A stretch of DNA of 64,000 nucleotides from positions 310,001-374,000 of the forward strand of contig JAUXTT010000017.1 of NCBI GenBank assembly GCA_030684395.1, written 5' to 3'. Positions 41,265 to 50,525 of this stretch are shown piece after piece. The notes under the pieces are model-generated. The model was given only the letters and a program-made list of their open reading frames with translations, made no database searches and was not told the DNA's origin. The DNA comes from Bacteroidota bacterium (GTDB lineage Bacteria > Bacteroidota > Bacteroidia > B-17B0 > Aurantibacillaceae). The translations under genes were made by a program, and so were the position numbers. Position 1 is the first letter of the stretch. Each line of letters opens with the position of its first letter.

Positions 41265-43302
41265 ATACATATATATAGTATTGTTTTTCCTTTCTTATAT
41301 TGGTATTGCGCAAGTTGATACTTTGGCGATTAAACACATGAACGAAGGCACTCTCAAAAAACTGGGAAAAAATGCCATGTTACAAAAGGACTATAATACT
41401 GCTATTCCATATTTCGAACAGTTTTTAAAACTTAAAAAAAATGATGGTGCCGTAGAGTTTAAGTTGGCTGAGTGTTACAGAGAAACCCGCAATTACAAAA
41501 AAGCTGAGGTGATGTATGCTAAGGCTTACAAAAGTGATCCGGAGAAAAATAAAACAGCACTTTACTACCATGGGCAAATGCTAAAATCAAATGGTGAATA
41601 TGATAAGGCCCAGGAAGAATTCAAAAAATTTAAAAAAGAATACAAGGGATCTGATAAGGCTTTAAAAAAAGCAGCGGCGCACGAGGCTGAATATTGTGAC
41701 TCAGCAAAAATGATCTTAACGCTTGATAAAAAAACAATTGTCATGCATTTAGATACTACCATAAATAAAGTTCATGTAGAATCTTCGCCGGTATCCCTTG
41801 ATGAAAACACCCTGTTGTTTTCTTCTTTACGCACCAACAAACGTGAATATGCAATTGAAGGCGACACTAATAATTTATTAGTACGAAAATTTTATACTGC
41901 TAAGAAAACAAATGACGAGTGGAAATTTGAAGGGGAATGGAATGAGAGCTTTAATGTTCCCGGAGAAAATGTAGGTAACGCAACTTTTACTCCCGATGGC
42001 AAAAAAATGTACTTCTCTCGTTGTAAACCTGATTGGACAGGCAACATGATCTGTGCGATTTATATGTCTGAAAATGCGAATGGAACCTGGAGCGAACCTG
42101 TAAAACTAGATAAGAAAATAAATAACCCAAAATTCAACAGCACGCAACCCGCTGTAGCTATTGATCCTGCCAAAGGAAATGAAGTGGTGTATTTTGTTTC
42201 GAACAGAAAAGAGAAAAGTAAAGGCGGTACTGATATTTGGTATTTTGTTTACGATAAAAAGAAAAAAGCATACAAAGAGCCAAAAAATGCAGGTGCAAAA
42301 GTTAATACACCAAAAGACGAATTAAGTCCTTATTTTGACAACTCAACCAGAACGCTTTATTTCAGTTCAGAAGGCTTGCCGGGATTGGGTGGTTTTGATG
42401 TATTTAAATCTCATGTTGAAGGAAGTAGCATTACTTTGGTAGAAAATATTGGCAAACCGGTTAATTCAGGCGCTGATGATATTTTTTATACTATATCTAA
42501 AAATAGAGAAGAAGGATTTTTTGTTTCGAACCGTGAAGGTGGAAATGCAATAAAAAACAAAACCTGCTGTGATGATATTTATTCTTACAAGCACACTCAA
42601 TATATTCACATCAGTATTGAAGGAACTGTGGCAGATGTAACCGATTCTATTAACAAAAAAATGCTGGAAGATGCTACTGTTGAGCTATACAGGGTTAATA
42701 AAACAACAGGTGAAAAAACATTGATCAATTCCGTATCAACAAACAAGCAAGGAAAATATGACCTCATACTTGAAGCAGATAAGGATTATTTTATTGCTGT
42801 AAAAAAAGATGGCTTCTTAAACAATTCAGGTAACGAAATTTCAACTCATGAAATTTCTTCTTCAAAAACACTTAAGCAGGATTTTACTGTGGCCTCTCTT
42901 CCAAAAGAACCTATTCGTATTAAAAACATTGAATATGAATTTGACCGGTCTGAATTACTGCCAAATTCGAAAATAGTTATTGATACTACTATTTTACCTC
43001 TTCTATTAGCCAACCCGCAAATTATTGTTGAGCTTTCTTCACACACCGATAACAAAGGAGCTGATACCTATAATCAAAAGCTATCGCAAAAACGTGCTGA
43101 AAGTGTTGTTAATTACCTGATCACAAAAGGTATCGACAAGAAACGTCTTCAGGCTGTTGGATACGGTGAAAGTAAGCCCATTGCACCAAACGAAAAACCG
43201 GATGGAAGTGATGATCCGGAAGGAAGACAACACAATAGAAGAACCGAATTTCGTATAATAGGTAATTTGGATGTGGAAGTAATTAATGAAGATGATCATT
43301 AG
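41251..43302 (+). CDS. OmpA-family protein with TPR and PD40 repeats (PorE-like)
   Basis: This 683-residue protein has a signal sequence (cleavage near YIGIAQ), TPR repeats (about residues 30-130), a WD40-like PD40 beta-propeller (about 165-430, with VGNATFTPDGKKMYFSRC and PYFDNSTRTLYFSSEGLPG), a carboxypeptidase-regulatory-like beta domain (about 450-545) and a C-terminal OmpA peptidoglycan-binding domain (IVELSSHTDNKGADTYNQKL, QKRAESVVNYL). It resembles PorE/SprE, which links the T9SS ring to the cell wall, but many paralogues exist. The start is GTG at 41251 because no ATG precedes the signal peptide. This start overlaps the end of the PorP-like gene by 14 bp, so translation is coupled. 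Confidence 0.88.
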   Translation: MIVTRYIYIVLFFLSYIGIAQVDTLAIKHMNEGTLKKLGKNAMLQKDYNTAIPYFEQFLKLKKNDGAVEFKLAECYRETRNYKKAEVMYAKAYKSDPEKNKTALYYHGQMLKSNGEYDKAQEEFKKFKKEYKGSDKALKKAAAHEAEYCDSAKMILTLDKKTIVMHLDTTINKVHVESSPVSLDENTLLFSSLRTNKREYAIEGDTNNLLVRKFYTAKKTNDEWKFEGEWNESFNVPGENVGNATFTPDGKKMYFSRCKPDWTGNMICAIYMSENANGTWSEPVKLDKKINNPKFNSTQPAVAIDPAKGNEVVYFVSNRKEKSKGGTDIWYFVYDKKKKAYKEPKNAGAKVNTPKDELSPYFDNSTRTLYFSSEGLPGLGGFDVFKSHVEGSSITLVENIGKPVNSGADDIFYTISKNREEGFFVSNREGGNAIKNKTCCDDIYSYKHTQYIHISIEGTVADVTDSINKKMLEDATVELYRVNKTTGEKTLINSVSTNKQGKYDLILEADKDYFIAVKKDGFLNNSGNEISTHEISSSKTLKQDFTVASLPKEPIRIKNIEYEFDRSELLPNSKIVIDTTILPLLLANPQIIVELSSHTDNKGADTYNQKLSQKRAESVVNYLITKGIDKKRLQAVGYGESKPIAPNEKPDGSDDPEGRQHNRRTEFRIIGNLDVEVINEDDH

Positions 43303-43491
43303 ATATTAAACCTTTTTTTCGCTCCTTTTCTGTTTTTTTCATCATGCCTCAAATGAGGTCGAAACTTCGTTTAAACCCGACGAAAATCAAAGATTTCAAC
43401 CCTTATTTGTAATTAATCTAAATTAGACTCGAAAAGTTGAAGATTTCCAATAAAATCGCTAACCTTACGGTCTATTTTAACGTTATCAGAT
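43303..43491. other. Gap before the nuo operon
   Basis: This 189-bp gap holds a T-rich stretch after the OmpA-family gene but no clear hairpin terminator. A weak match TTG (43436-43438) plus TAACCTTA (about 43459) to the promoter consensus is present, but I do not call it. The nuo promoter must lie in or near this gap. Confidence 0.3.
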
Positions 43492-43866
43492 ATGAACTCA
43501 ACCGGAACCCCAATTGATTATCTTCCCATCGTTTTAATGTTTTTGGTTGCACTAGGATTTGTTGTTACAACCATTGTTGCAACACACCTTTTAGGTCCAA
43601 AACGCAAATCAAAAGTTAAGGACGCGGTTTTTGAGTGCGGTATCGAAAGTAAAGGAAACGCCCGTTTCCCTTTTTCAGTTAAATATTTTCTTGTAGCTAT
43701 TTTATTTGTACTGTTCGATGTGGAGGTTATCTTCATGTATCCTTGGGCAGTTAATTTCAAAGAATTAGGTTGGTTAGGGATTATAGAAATGTTCACGTTC
43801 ATTGCTTTGTTATTGGTTGGGTTTTATTACCTGATGGCAAAGAAAGCTTTGAAGTGGGAGGATTAA
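43492..43866 (+). CDS. nuoA: NADH-quinone oxidoreductase subunit A
   Basis: NuoA is a membrane subunit near the quinone site of complex I. The 124-residue protein has three membrane helices (about 10-32, 63-85, 92-115) with the conserved loop KVKDAVFECGIESKGNARFPF, in which the Cys and Glu are typical of the family. It is the first gene of the nuoA-N operon. A 140-bp gap with repeats separates it from nuoB. Confidence 0.94.
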   Translation: MNSTGTPIDYLPIVLMFLVALGFVVTTIVATHLLGPKRKSKVKDAVFECGIESKGNARFPFSVKYFLVAILFVLFDVEVIFMYPWAVNFKELGWLGIIEMFTFIALLLVGFYYLMAKKALKWED

Positions 43867-44006
43867 AACTGTTTCAGGTTACACGTTTCTTGTTTCAGGT
43901 TGAAACATATTTGTAGCCAAAGTAAAACAATTAAAAAGAGAAAATAGGTTGGAAGTGGAGGCAGATAGTTTAGCCTTTTTAAACCAGAAACCTTAAATAT
44001 TTTATA
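43867..44006. repeat. GTTTCAGGTT-type intergenic repeat between nuoA and nuoB
   Basis: GTTTCAGGTT occurs twice (about 43871-43906), and near the right end AACCAGAAACC is an inverted copy with one mismatch. It has no coding capacity. Confidence 0.4.
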
Positions 44007-44576
44007 ATGAGTAAGGAAATAACAAAAAGATCAAAAGTAGAAATTGCAAAAGCTCCTGATGGAATGGAAGGTCCGGGCTTTTTCGCTACTAAGGTGGGTG
44101 ATGTAATTGGTTTGGCAAGAGCAAACTCTTTATGGCCTTTACCATTTGCAACATCCTGTTGTGGTATTGAGTTTATGGCAACTGTTGCTTCCAATTATGA
44201 CTTAGCGCGTTTCGGTATGGAGCGTTTAAGTTTTTCTCCTCGCCAGGCAGATTTACTAATGGTGATGGGAACCATTGCAAAAAAAATGGGCCCTACTCTT
44301 CGTCAGGTTTACGAACAAATGGCTGAACCACGTTGGGTAATTGCTGTTGGTGCATGTGCAAGCAGCGGTGGTATTTTTGATACTTACAGTGTGTTGCAAG
44401 GGATTGATCGTATCATTCCGGTTGACGTTTATGTTCCGGGTTGCCCTCCGCGTCCTGAACAATTCATTGATGGTATTATGAAGATTCAGGAATTAGCGAA
44501 GAACGAAACATTGAGAAGAAGAAACAATCCTGAATACAAAAAATTACTGAAGAGTTACGGAATTGATATAGAGTAA
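44007..44576 (+). CDS. nuoB: NADH-quinone oxidoreductase subunit B
   Basis: NuoB holds the terminal cluster N2 that reduces quinone. The 189-residue protein has the adjacent cysteines Cys51-Cys52 in TSCCGIEFMA and the later GACASSGG and CPPRPEQFIDG ligand motifs, so all four N2 ligands can be seen. The C-terminus is extended with basic residues. It is followed by nuoC after a 75-bp repeat-bearing gap. Confidence 0.96.
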   Translation: MSKEITKRSKVEIAKAPDGMEGPGFFATKVGDVIGLARANSLWPLPFATSCCGIEFMATVASNYDLARFGMERLSFSPRQADLLMVMGTIAKKMGPTLRQVYEQMAEPRWVIAVGACASSGGIFDTYSVLQGIDRIIPVDVYVPGCPPRPEQFIDGIMKIQELAKNETLRRRNNPEYKKLLKSYGIDIE

Positions 44577-44651
44577 ACCATTTTAGAATTATGATTTTAG
44601 ATTTCTGATATAAAAAATCAAAAATTATAAATCAAAAATCAGACATACCAA
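44577..44651. repeat. ATTTTAGATTTCTGAT-type intergenic repeat between nuoB and nuoC
   Basis: ATTTTAGATTTCTGAT (44594-44609) and TAAATCAAAAATCA near 44628-44641 occur in the same order as in the nuoM-nuoN gap (56647-56662 and 56718-56731). The two blocks are partly complementary, so they could pair. Confidence 0.6.
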
Positions 44652-45152
44652 ATGAGCCAAGACACATTAAATAAAATTTCAGAAAAATTAAACCAGCACT
44701 TTGGTAGCGATGTTTTAGTTGCTGAGTTGTTGTACGATTTTCCCTGCTTTACCATAAATCACACTAAGATTCACGAAGTACTTACTTTTCTGAAGAATGA
44801 TGAAGAATTGAACTTCCATTTCTTAACGGATCTTACAGGCATGCAAACTGCCGACGAAAAACAATTAGGAGTTATTTATCATTTGCATAATATGATGAAG
44901 AACATACGTGTTCGTATCAGAACATTTGTTGACATCAACAAACCTGATGTTCCAACTGCAACTGACCTGTGGCCGGGGGCAAACTGGATGGAGCGCGAAA
45001 CATTTGATTTTTATGGTGTTCGTTTCAAAGGACACCCTAACTTAAAACGTATTTTGAATGTTGATGAAATGGATATTTTCCCAATGAGAAAAGAATATCC
45101 GCTGGAAGATCAAAGTCGCGATGACAAGAGCGATAAAATGTTTGGACGATAA
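44652..45152 (+). CDS. nuoC: NADH-quinone oxidoreductase subunit C
   Basis: NuoC is a peripheral-arm subunit without cofactor. The 166-residue protein has the 30-kDa signature region LWPGANWMERETFDFYGVRFKGHPNLKRIL, read in part as ANWMERETFDFYGV then GHPNLKRIL, and a C-terminal PLEDQSRDDKSD. It is separate from NuoD, not fused. The gap to nuoD contains an 18-bp palindrome. Confidence 0.94.
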   Translation: MSQDTLNKISEKLNQHFGSDVLVAELLYDFPCFTINHTKIHEVLTFLKNDEELNFHFLTDLTGMQTADEKQLGVIYHLHNMMKNIRVRIRTFVDINKPDVPTATDLWPGANWMERETFDFYGVRFKGHPNLKRILNVDEMDIFPMRKEYPLEDQSRDDKSDKMFGR

Positions 45153-45190
45153 TATTTAAGTAATTGAAGTTTTGATTAAACAAAACATGA

Positions 45191-45208
45191 TCCCGATAGC
45201 TATCGGGA
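45191..45208. repeat. Perfect 18-bp palindrome between nuoC and nuoD
   Basis: TCCCGATAGCTATCGGGA reads the same on both strands. Its arms also occur at 20521-20563. No T-run follows, so it is unlikely to terminate the operon. Confidence 0.7.
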
Positions 45209-45239
45209 CAGAAACAAAGAAACTTGAAACGCATTTAAG

Positions 45240-46451
45240 ATGAGTAAAAAAGAAAATAAAAACCCGGATGAAGTAGTACAGGAAAAAGAATATTCCATTC
45301 TTAATCTTGGGCCAACACATCCTGCTACACATGGTATCTTTCAGAACGTTCTTAAAATGGACGGTGAGATCATTGTTGAAGCAGAACCAACTGTTGGATA
45401 CATTCACCGTGCATTTGAAAAACTAGCAGAACGTCGTCCGTATGCACAAATTACTCCACTTACTGATCGTTTAAATTATTGCTCTTCTCCTATCAATAAT
45501 ATGGGTTGGTACATGACAGTTGAAAAATTGTTAGGTGCTAAACTTCCGAAGCGTGCAGAATACATGCGTGTTATAATTATGGAGTTGGCGCGTATTGCTG
45601 ATCATATTGTTTGTAATACCGTTATCGGACAAGATACAGGAGCAACTACAGGTTTCTTATACTTGTTTCAGTGGAGAGAAAAAATTTACGACATCTACGA
45701 AAACATTTGTGGAGCACGCTTAACAACAAACATTGGTCGCATTGGTGGTTTCGACAGAGACTGGAGTCCGAAAACATGGCAACTGATCAACGACTTTCTC
45801 GAAGGCTTTCCAAAAGCGTTCCGTGAGTTCACTGCTTTATTAGAACGTAACAAAATTTTTATGGACCGGACCATTAACTGCGGACCAATAAGTGCAGAGA
45901 TGGCATTGTCATATAGTTTCACCGGACCAAACTTACGTGCGGCAGGTGTTGATTATGATGTACGTGTTGCAACTCCATATTCATCTTATGAAGATTTTGA
46001 TTTTATTATTCCAACAGGAAAAAGTGGAGATACGTATGATCGTTTTATGGTTCGTCAGCAAGAAATGTGGGAATCATTAAGTATCATCCAACAGGCAATT
46101 AAAAAAATGCCGAAAGATCAACCGACACATGCTGACTTGCCTGATTTCTTTTTGCCTCCGAAAGAACAAGTTTATAATAACATGGAAGCATTGATCTATC
46201 ACTTTAAAATTGTGATGGGTGAAATGGATATTCCAAAAGGAGAAGTATATAGTTGCGTTGAAGGTGGAAACGGTGAATTAGGTTTTTACTTAATTAGTGA
46301 CGGTGGAAGAACACCTTTCCGTTTGCATTTCCGCAGACCATGTTTCATCTACTATCAGGCTTATCCTGAAATGGTAAAAGGTATCATGTTGAGTGATGCG
46401 ATCATTACAATGAGTAGTATGAATGTTATCGCAGGAGAGCTGGATGCGTAA
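45240..46451 (+). CDS. nuoD: NADH-quinone oxidoreductase subunit D
   Basis: NuoD forms the quinone-binding pocket with NuoB and descends from the large subunit of Ni-Fe hydrogenases. The 403-residue protein has GPTHPATHGIFQNVLKMDGE near the N-terminus (hydrogenase-like His loop), GATTGFLYLFQWREK and the C-terminal SMNVIAGELDA. The nickel-binding cysteines of hydrogenases are absent, as expected. Length is normal. Confidence 0.96.
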   Translation: MSKKENKNPDEVVQEKEYSILNLGPTHPATHGIFQNVLKMDGEIIVEAEPTVGYIHRAFEKLAERRPYAQITPLTDRLNYCSSPINNMGWYMTVEKLLGAKLPKRAEYMRVIIMELARIADHIVCNTVIGQDTGATTGFLYLFQWREKIYDIYENICGARLTTNIGRIGGFDRDWSPKTWQLINDFLEGFPKAFREFTALLERNKIFMDRTINCGPISAEMALSYSFTGPNLRAAGVDYDVRVATPYSSYEDFDFIIPTGKSGDTYDRFMVRQQEMWESLSIIQQAIKKMPKDQPTHADLPDFFLPPKEQVYNNMEALIYHFKIVMGEMDIPKGEVYSCVEGGNGELGFYLISDGGRTPFRLHFRRPCFIYYQAYPEMVKGIMLSDAIITMSSMNVIAGELDA

Positions 46452-46560
46452 ACGCAATGAAAAATTAATAATGAAAAATTGAGAATTAATAGCTAAGTAA
46501 AAAATCAATCGGTCATGCCGATTTTTAATTCTTAATTACTAATTTATAATTCAAAAAGAA
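46452..46560. repeat. AATTAATAATGAAAAATTG-type intergenic repeat between nuoD and nuoE
   Basis: The gap is made of short AT-rich self-complementary words (AATGAAAAATTGAGAATTAA and ATTTTTAATTCTTAATTACT), with a small perfect stem AATCGG/CCGATT near 46507-46523. No coding sequence is seen. Confidence 0.4.
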
Positions 46561-47142
46561 ATGAGTGCACAAGTACACGGAACACAAAACTTCGATAAGG
46601 CTAAACGCGCTGAAATAAAATTCGGTGAAGAAGCAATGGCTACGGTTCAAAAGATCATTAGTCACTATCCAGCCGACAAACGCAAATCTGCTTTACTTCC
46701 TGTATTGCATATTGCGCAAGCAGAATTTGGCGGATGGCTAAGTGCTGAAACAATGGATTACGTTGCAGAAGTGTTAGCCATTAAACCAATCGAGGTATTT
46801 GAAGTTGCTTCATTCTACACCATGTACAATTTGAAGCCGGTTGGTAAATGTACATTGGAAGTTTGTCAAACAAGTTCATGTTGGTTAAACGGAGCTGAAG
46901 ATATTGTTCGTTACATCGAGAAAAAATTAAACATCAAAGTTGGTGAAACAACTAAGGATGGAATGTTTACTTTAAAAACTGCTGAGTGTTTAGGTTCATG
47001 CGGAACTGCACCTATGCTACAGTGTGGTGCATCATTCCACGAAAATCTAACTTTCGAAAAAGTAGACAACCTACTTGAAAAATACAGAAGCGAAGGTCGT
47101 TTAAGAAGTTACACAGATAAAGATTATCACAACACATTATAA
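46561..47142 (+). CDS. nuoE: NADH-quinone oxidoreductase subunit E
   Basis: NuoE is a thioredoxin-like subunit holding the [2Fe-2S] cluster N1a beside NuoF. The 193-residue protein has ligand motifs CQTSSCWLNG and CLGSCGTAPM, giving the four cysteines. The N-terminal helical part contains SALLPVLHIAQAEFGGWL. It lies 13 bp before nuoF and forms the NADH-dehydrogenase module with it. Confidence 0.95.
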   Translation: MSAQVHGTQNFDKAKRAEIKFGEEAMATVQKIISHYPADKRKSALLPVLHIAQAEFGGWLSAETMDYVAEVLAIKPIEVFEVASFYTMYNLKPVGKCTLEVCQTSSCWLNGAEDIVRYIEKKLNIKVGETTKDGMFTLKTAECLGSCGTAPMLQCGASFHENLTFEKVDNLLEKYRSEGRLRSYTDKDYHNTL

Positions 47143-47155
47143 TTGGCGTTAAGCG

Positions 47156-48499
47156 ATGGGCAAAAAATTATTAATACACAACGATAAGGTTCCGAACATT
47201 CACACACTGGATGTTTATCGTGCGCACGGTGGTTATGCTTCTGTAGAGAAAGCATTAAAAACCATGACACCTGATCAGGTTACTGATGAAGTAAAAAAAT
47301 CAGGCTTACGCGGAAGAGGTGGAGCAGGTTTCCCTACCGGAATGAAATGGAGTTTCCTTGCAAAGCCCGAAGGCGTTCCACGTTACTTAGTTTGTAACGC
47401 TGATGAATCAGAGCCGGGAACTTTCAAAGATCGTTACTTAATGGAAAAAATTCCTCATGCATTAATTGAAGGAATGATTACTTCATCTTATGCATTGGGA
47501 GCAAAAACTTCTTACATCTACATCCGCGGAGAATATTTTTATGTTGCACGTATTGTAGAAAAAGCAATTGAAGAAGCATACGCTGCAGGTTGGTTAGGAA
47601 AAAATATTTTAGGAACCGATTTCTCTCACGACTGTTATGTACAAGTTGGTGGTGGAGCTTATATCTGCGGAGAAGAAACTGCATTATTAGAATCACTGGA
47701 AGGTAAACGTGGTAATCCGCGTATCAAGCCACCATTCCCGGCTGTAGCTGGTTTGTGGGGTTGCCCAACTGTGGTAAACAATGTTGAAACAATTGCCGCT
47801 GTTTGTCCGATCGTGAACATGGGTGGAGAAGAGTACGCTAAAATCGGAATTGGAAAATCAACCGGAACAAAATTAATTTCTGCATCAGGCCACATTAACA
47901 AACCGGGTGTTTACGAAATTGAATTAGGAATTCCAGTTGAAGAATTTATTTATAGCGAAGAGTATTGCGGAGGAATTCGTAATGGTAAAAAATTAAAAGC
48001 GGTTGTTGCAGGTGGATCTTCGGTTCCAATTTTACCAACTGAATTGATTTTAAAAACCGCTAAAGGCGAGCCACGTTTAATGAGCTACGAAAGCCTTGGT
48101 GACGGTGGTTTCCAAACAGGTACTATGTTGGGTTCAGGTGGATTTATTGCAATGGACGAAGACACCAGCATTGTAAAAAATCTGTTTACCTTCTCTCGTT
48201 TCTATCATCACGAGTCTTGCGGGCAGTGTTCGCCATGCCGTGAAGGAACAGGTTGGATGGAAAGAATATTGAAGAAAATTTTGGATGGAAGAGGAACAGA
48301 AGCAGATGTTGAATTGTTGTGGGATATCCAAAGTAAGATAGAAGGAAAAACAATTTGTCCTTTGGGAGAAGCTGCTGCATGGCCTGTAGCTGCTGCATTA
48401 CGTCACTTTAAACATGAGTTTATCGACTACGTAAAAAATCCGAAGAATATTAAAGATGTGAAGCATTATTTTAGACTAAACAATCTTGTAGAAGCGTAA
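47156..48499 (+). CDS. nuoF: NADH-quinone oxidoreductase subunit F
   Basis: NuoF binds NADH and FMN and carries the [4Fe-4S] cluster N3. The 447-residue protein has the FMN/NADH loop GLRGRGGAGFPTGMKW, CNADESEPGTFKDR and the cluster motif ESCGQCSPCREGTGWMER with a fourth ligand in GKTICPLGEAAAWP. The chain is complete. Only three bases separate its stop from the start of an unrelated exported protein gene placed before nuoG. Confidence 0.97.
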   Translation: MGKKLLIHNDKVPNIHTLDVYRAHGGYASVEKALKTMTPDQVTDEVKKSGLRGRGGAGFPTGMKWSFLAKPEGVPRYLVCNADESEPGTFKDRYLMEKIPHALIEGMITSSYALGAKTSYIYIRGEYFYVARIVEKAIEEAYAAGWLGKNILGTDFSHDCYVQVGGGAYICGEETALLESLEGKRGNPRIKPPFPAVAGLWGCPTVVNNVETIAAVCPIVNMGGEEYAKIGIGKSTGTKLISASGHINKPGVYEIELGIPVEEFIYSEEYCGGIRNGKKLKAVVAGGSSVPILPTELILKTAKGEPRLMSYESLGDGGFQTGTMLGSGGFIAMDEDTSIVKNLFTFSRFYHHESCGQCSPCREGTGWMERILKKILDGRGTEADVELLWDIQSKIEGKTICPLGEAAAWPVAAALRHFKHEFIDYVKNPKNIKDVKHYFRLNNLVEA

Positions 48500-48502
48500 T
48501 TA

Positions 48503-49516
48503 GTGAAGAAACTGATCTACATATTAATTTTGTTGTTTTCGTTTGGAATTGCAAATGCATTTTCACAGAAGGATTCTGTTATTGAAACTATGCCTGACTA
48601 TCCAGGAGGAATGAATGCTCTAGTGGAATATCTTCGAGTAAATATTAAATACCCTCAAGATTCAAAAGAAAATGGATACATGGGTAAGCCACTTTACAAA
48701 TTTGTTATAGATACCCTTGGGTCAATTGGAAACGTTGAGCTGTGTATATCTTCTGAGCACGCAGACCTTGATGCTGAAGGAATGAGAGTGATTTTAGGAA
48801 TGCCAAAATGGAAGCCTGGAACACAAAATGGGAAAAAAGTACCGGTCTACTTCAATCTACCAATAAATTTTAAACTAGGTCCGAATAGTGAAAAAGCAGA
48901 GCTTGCATATAAAATAAAATGGCAAAACAAATACGCTGATTATTACTTTAATAAAGGTGTTAAGTTGTTTAGTGAAGAGAAATACAAAGAAGCTTTAGAA
49001 TCTTTTGAGAGCACGCTCGCTATATCTCGTAACGATATTGATGCATTATACAACAAATCAACTACATTAATAAAACTCGGCCGTAATGATGAAGCTTGTG
49101 AAACCTTAGAAAGAATTAAGAAATTAGGAAAGACTGATGGTGATGCTTTAATCAAAAAATATTGTGAAAATTATACTCCTCAACCTGTTGACACTAACAT
49201 AGTTTATACTGTTGTTGAAAAAATGCCTACTTATCCAGAAGGGGATAAAGGCTTATCTAAATTTGTCAAACAGAATTTTGATTATAATAAAACTAAGAAC
49301 GAGAAGTACGAGCTTTCAAATGTATCGGTGAGGTTTGTAATTAATACTCTGGGGAATGTTGAGAAAGCAACAATTTTAAGAAGTTGTGGGAATCCAATTA
49401 TAGATCAAGAGGCGATAAGGGTTGTAAATTCTATTACGGGCTGGATTCCTGGAATGCAAAACGGAACGAAAGTTAAAGTATATTATAACCTTACCGTACC
49501 GGCAAAAAAAGTTTAA
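48503..49516 (+). CDS. Exported protein with two TonB-C domains and a TPR region
   Basis: This 337-residue protein has a signal peptide (cleavage near ANAFSQ), a first TonB C-terminal-like domain (about residues 25-130, ETMPDYPGGMNALVEYL, GMPKWKPGTQNGKKVPVYFNLP), a TPR-like helical region (about 145-225, ALESFESTLAISRNDIDALY), and a second TonB-C domain (about 235-335, EKMPTYPEGDKGLSKFV, WIPGMQNGTKVKVYYNL). Proteins with the PxYPGG...WxPGxQNGKxVxV pattern are common in Bacteroidota and may take part in envelope energy transduction or protein binding. The start is GTG at 48503. Its position between nuoF and nuoG breaks the operon order; nothing suggests that it is a complex I subunit. Confidence 0.82.
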   Translation: MKKLIYILILLFSFGIANAFSQKDSVIETMPDYPGGMNALVEYLRVNIKYPQDSKENGYMGKPLYKFVIDTLGSIGNVELCISSEHADLDAEGMRVILGMPKWKPGTQNGKKVPVYFNLPINFKLGPNSEKAELAYKIKWQNKYADYYFNKGVKLFSEEKYKEALESFESTLAISRNDIDALYNKSTTLIKLGRNDEACETLERIKKLGKTDGDALIKKYCENYTPQPVDTNIVYTVVEKMPTYPEGDKGLSKFVKQNFDYNKTKNEKYELSNVSVRFVINTLGNVEKATILRSCGNPIIDQEAIRVVNSITGWIPGMQNGTKVKVYYNLTVPAKKV

Positions 49517-49534
49517 AAGAAATTATTTAGAATA

Positions 49535-50524
49535 ATGAAAGTAACAATAGACGGAATAGAAATAGATGTACCAAAAGGTACTACTATTCTACAGGCAGCA
49601 AGGATGATTGGTCCGGAGGTAGCTCCACCAACCATGTGCTACCATAGCGAACTAAAAACAAGTGGCGGTTATTGCCGTACTTGTATTGTGAAAGTAACGC
49701 AGGGAAGTACTGCTAATCCTAACCCAATGCCTAAACCGGTTGCATCTTGCAGAACGGAAGTAATGGACGGAATGGTTGTACAAAATGTTACTTCACCAGA
49801 AGTATTGGAAGCGCGTAAAGGTGTGGTTGAATTTTTATTATTGAACCATCCTTTGGATTGCCCTGTGTGTGATCAGGCCGGAGAATGTAATTTACAGGAT
49901 CTTGCTTACGGACACGGTGCTGCAAACACACGTTACGAATTTGAAAGAAGAGAATTTGATCCGATCGATATTGGTGACAAAATAAAATTACACATGAACA
50001 GATGTATCATGTGTTTCCGTTGTGTAAAAGTTTGCGAACAAATTACTGACGGACGCGTACATGGTGTTGTTCACCGTGGTGAGAATGCAGAGATCTCTAC
50101 ATACATTGAGAAAGCAATTGATAACGATTTTTCAGGAAACGTAATTGATGTTTGTCCGGTAGGAGCATTAACAGACAAAACATTCCGTTTTAAACAACGT
50201 GTATGGTTTACCAATCCAATGGATGCTCACAGAAATTGTGAGAACCCGAAATGTAAAGGCTTGGTTCGTTTGTGGTTAAAAGGAGATGAGATACTAAGAG
50301 TTACTGCACGTAAAGATCAGTGGGATGAAGTGCATGACTTTATTTGCAACACATGTCGTTACGACAAAAAGAAAAAAACGGATTGGGTAATTGAAGGTCC
50401 AACACAAGTGAACAGGCATTCAGTTATCTCTCAAAATCATTACAATCACTTGAACGAATTAAAAGTGCAGGTAATGAAACAACAAAAAGCATTAGGATTC
50501 ATGGACATTAACAAACAACCATAA
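49535..50524 (+). CDS. nuoG: NADH-quinone oxidoreductase subunit G, short form
   Basis: NuoG carries three Fe-S clusters of the electron wire. The 329-residue protein has the [2Fe-2S] motif CYHSELKTSGGYCRTC and a more distal Cys, the His-Cys3 motif HPLDCPVCDQAGEC and the [4Fe-4S] motif CIMCFRCVKVC with a distal Cys in DVCPVGAL. It ends after about 330 residues and lacks the molybdopterin-oxidoreductase-like domain of the E. coli form. This short form is usual in Bacteroidota, so I do not regard it as truncated. It is followed by nuoH one base later. Confidence 0.93.
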   Translation: MKVTIDGIEIDVPKGTTILQAARMIGPEVAPPTMCYHSELKTSGGYCRTCIVKVTQGSTANPNPMPKPVASCRTEVMDGMVVQNVTSPEVLEARKGVVEFLLLNHPLDCPVCDQAGECNLQDLAYGHGAANTRYEFERREFDPIDIGDKIKLHMNRCIMCFRCVKVCEQITDGRVHGVVHRGENAEISTYIEKAIDNDFSGNVIDVCPVGALTDKTFRFKQRVWFTNPMDAHRNCENPKCKGLVRLWLKGDEILRVTARKDQWDEVHDFICNTCRYDKKKKTDWVIEGPTQVNRHSVISQNHYNHLNELKVQVMKQQKALGFMDINKQP

Positions 50525-50525
50525 T

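Noticed and set aside
49535-50524. NuoG as a truncated gene
   Set aside because: All Fe-S motifs are present and a form of about 330 residues without the molybdopterin-like domain is usual in Bacteroidota.
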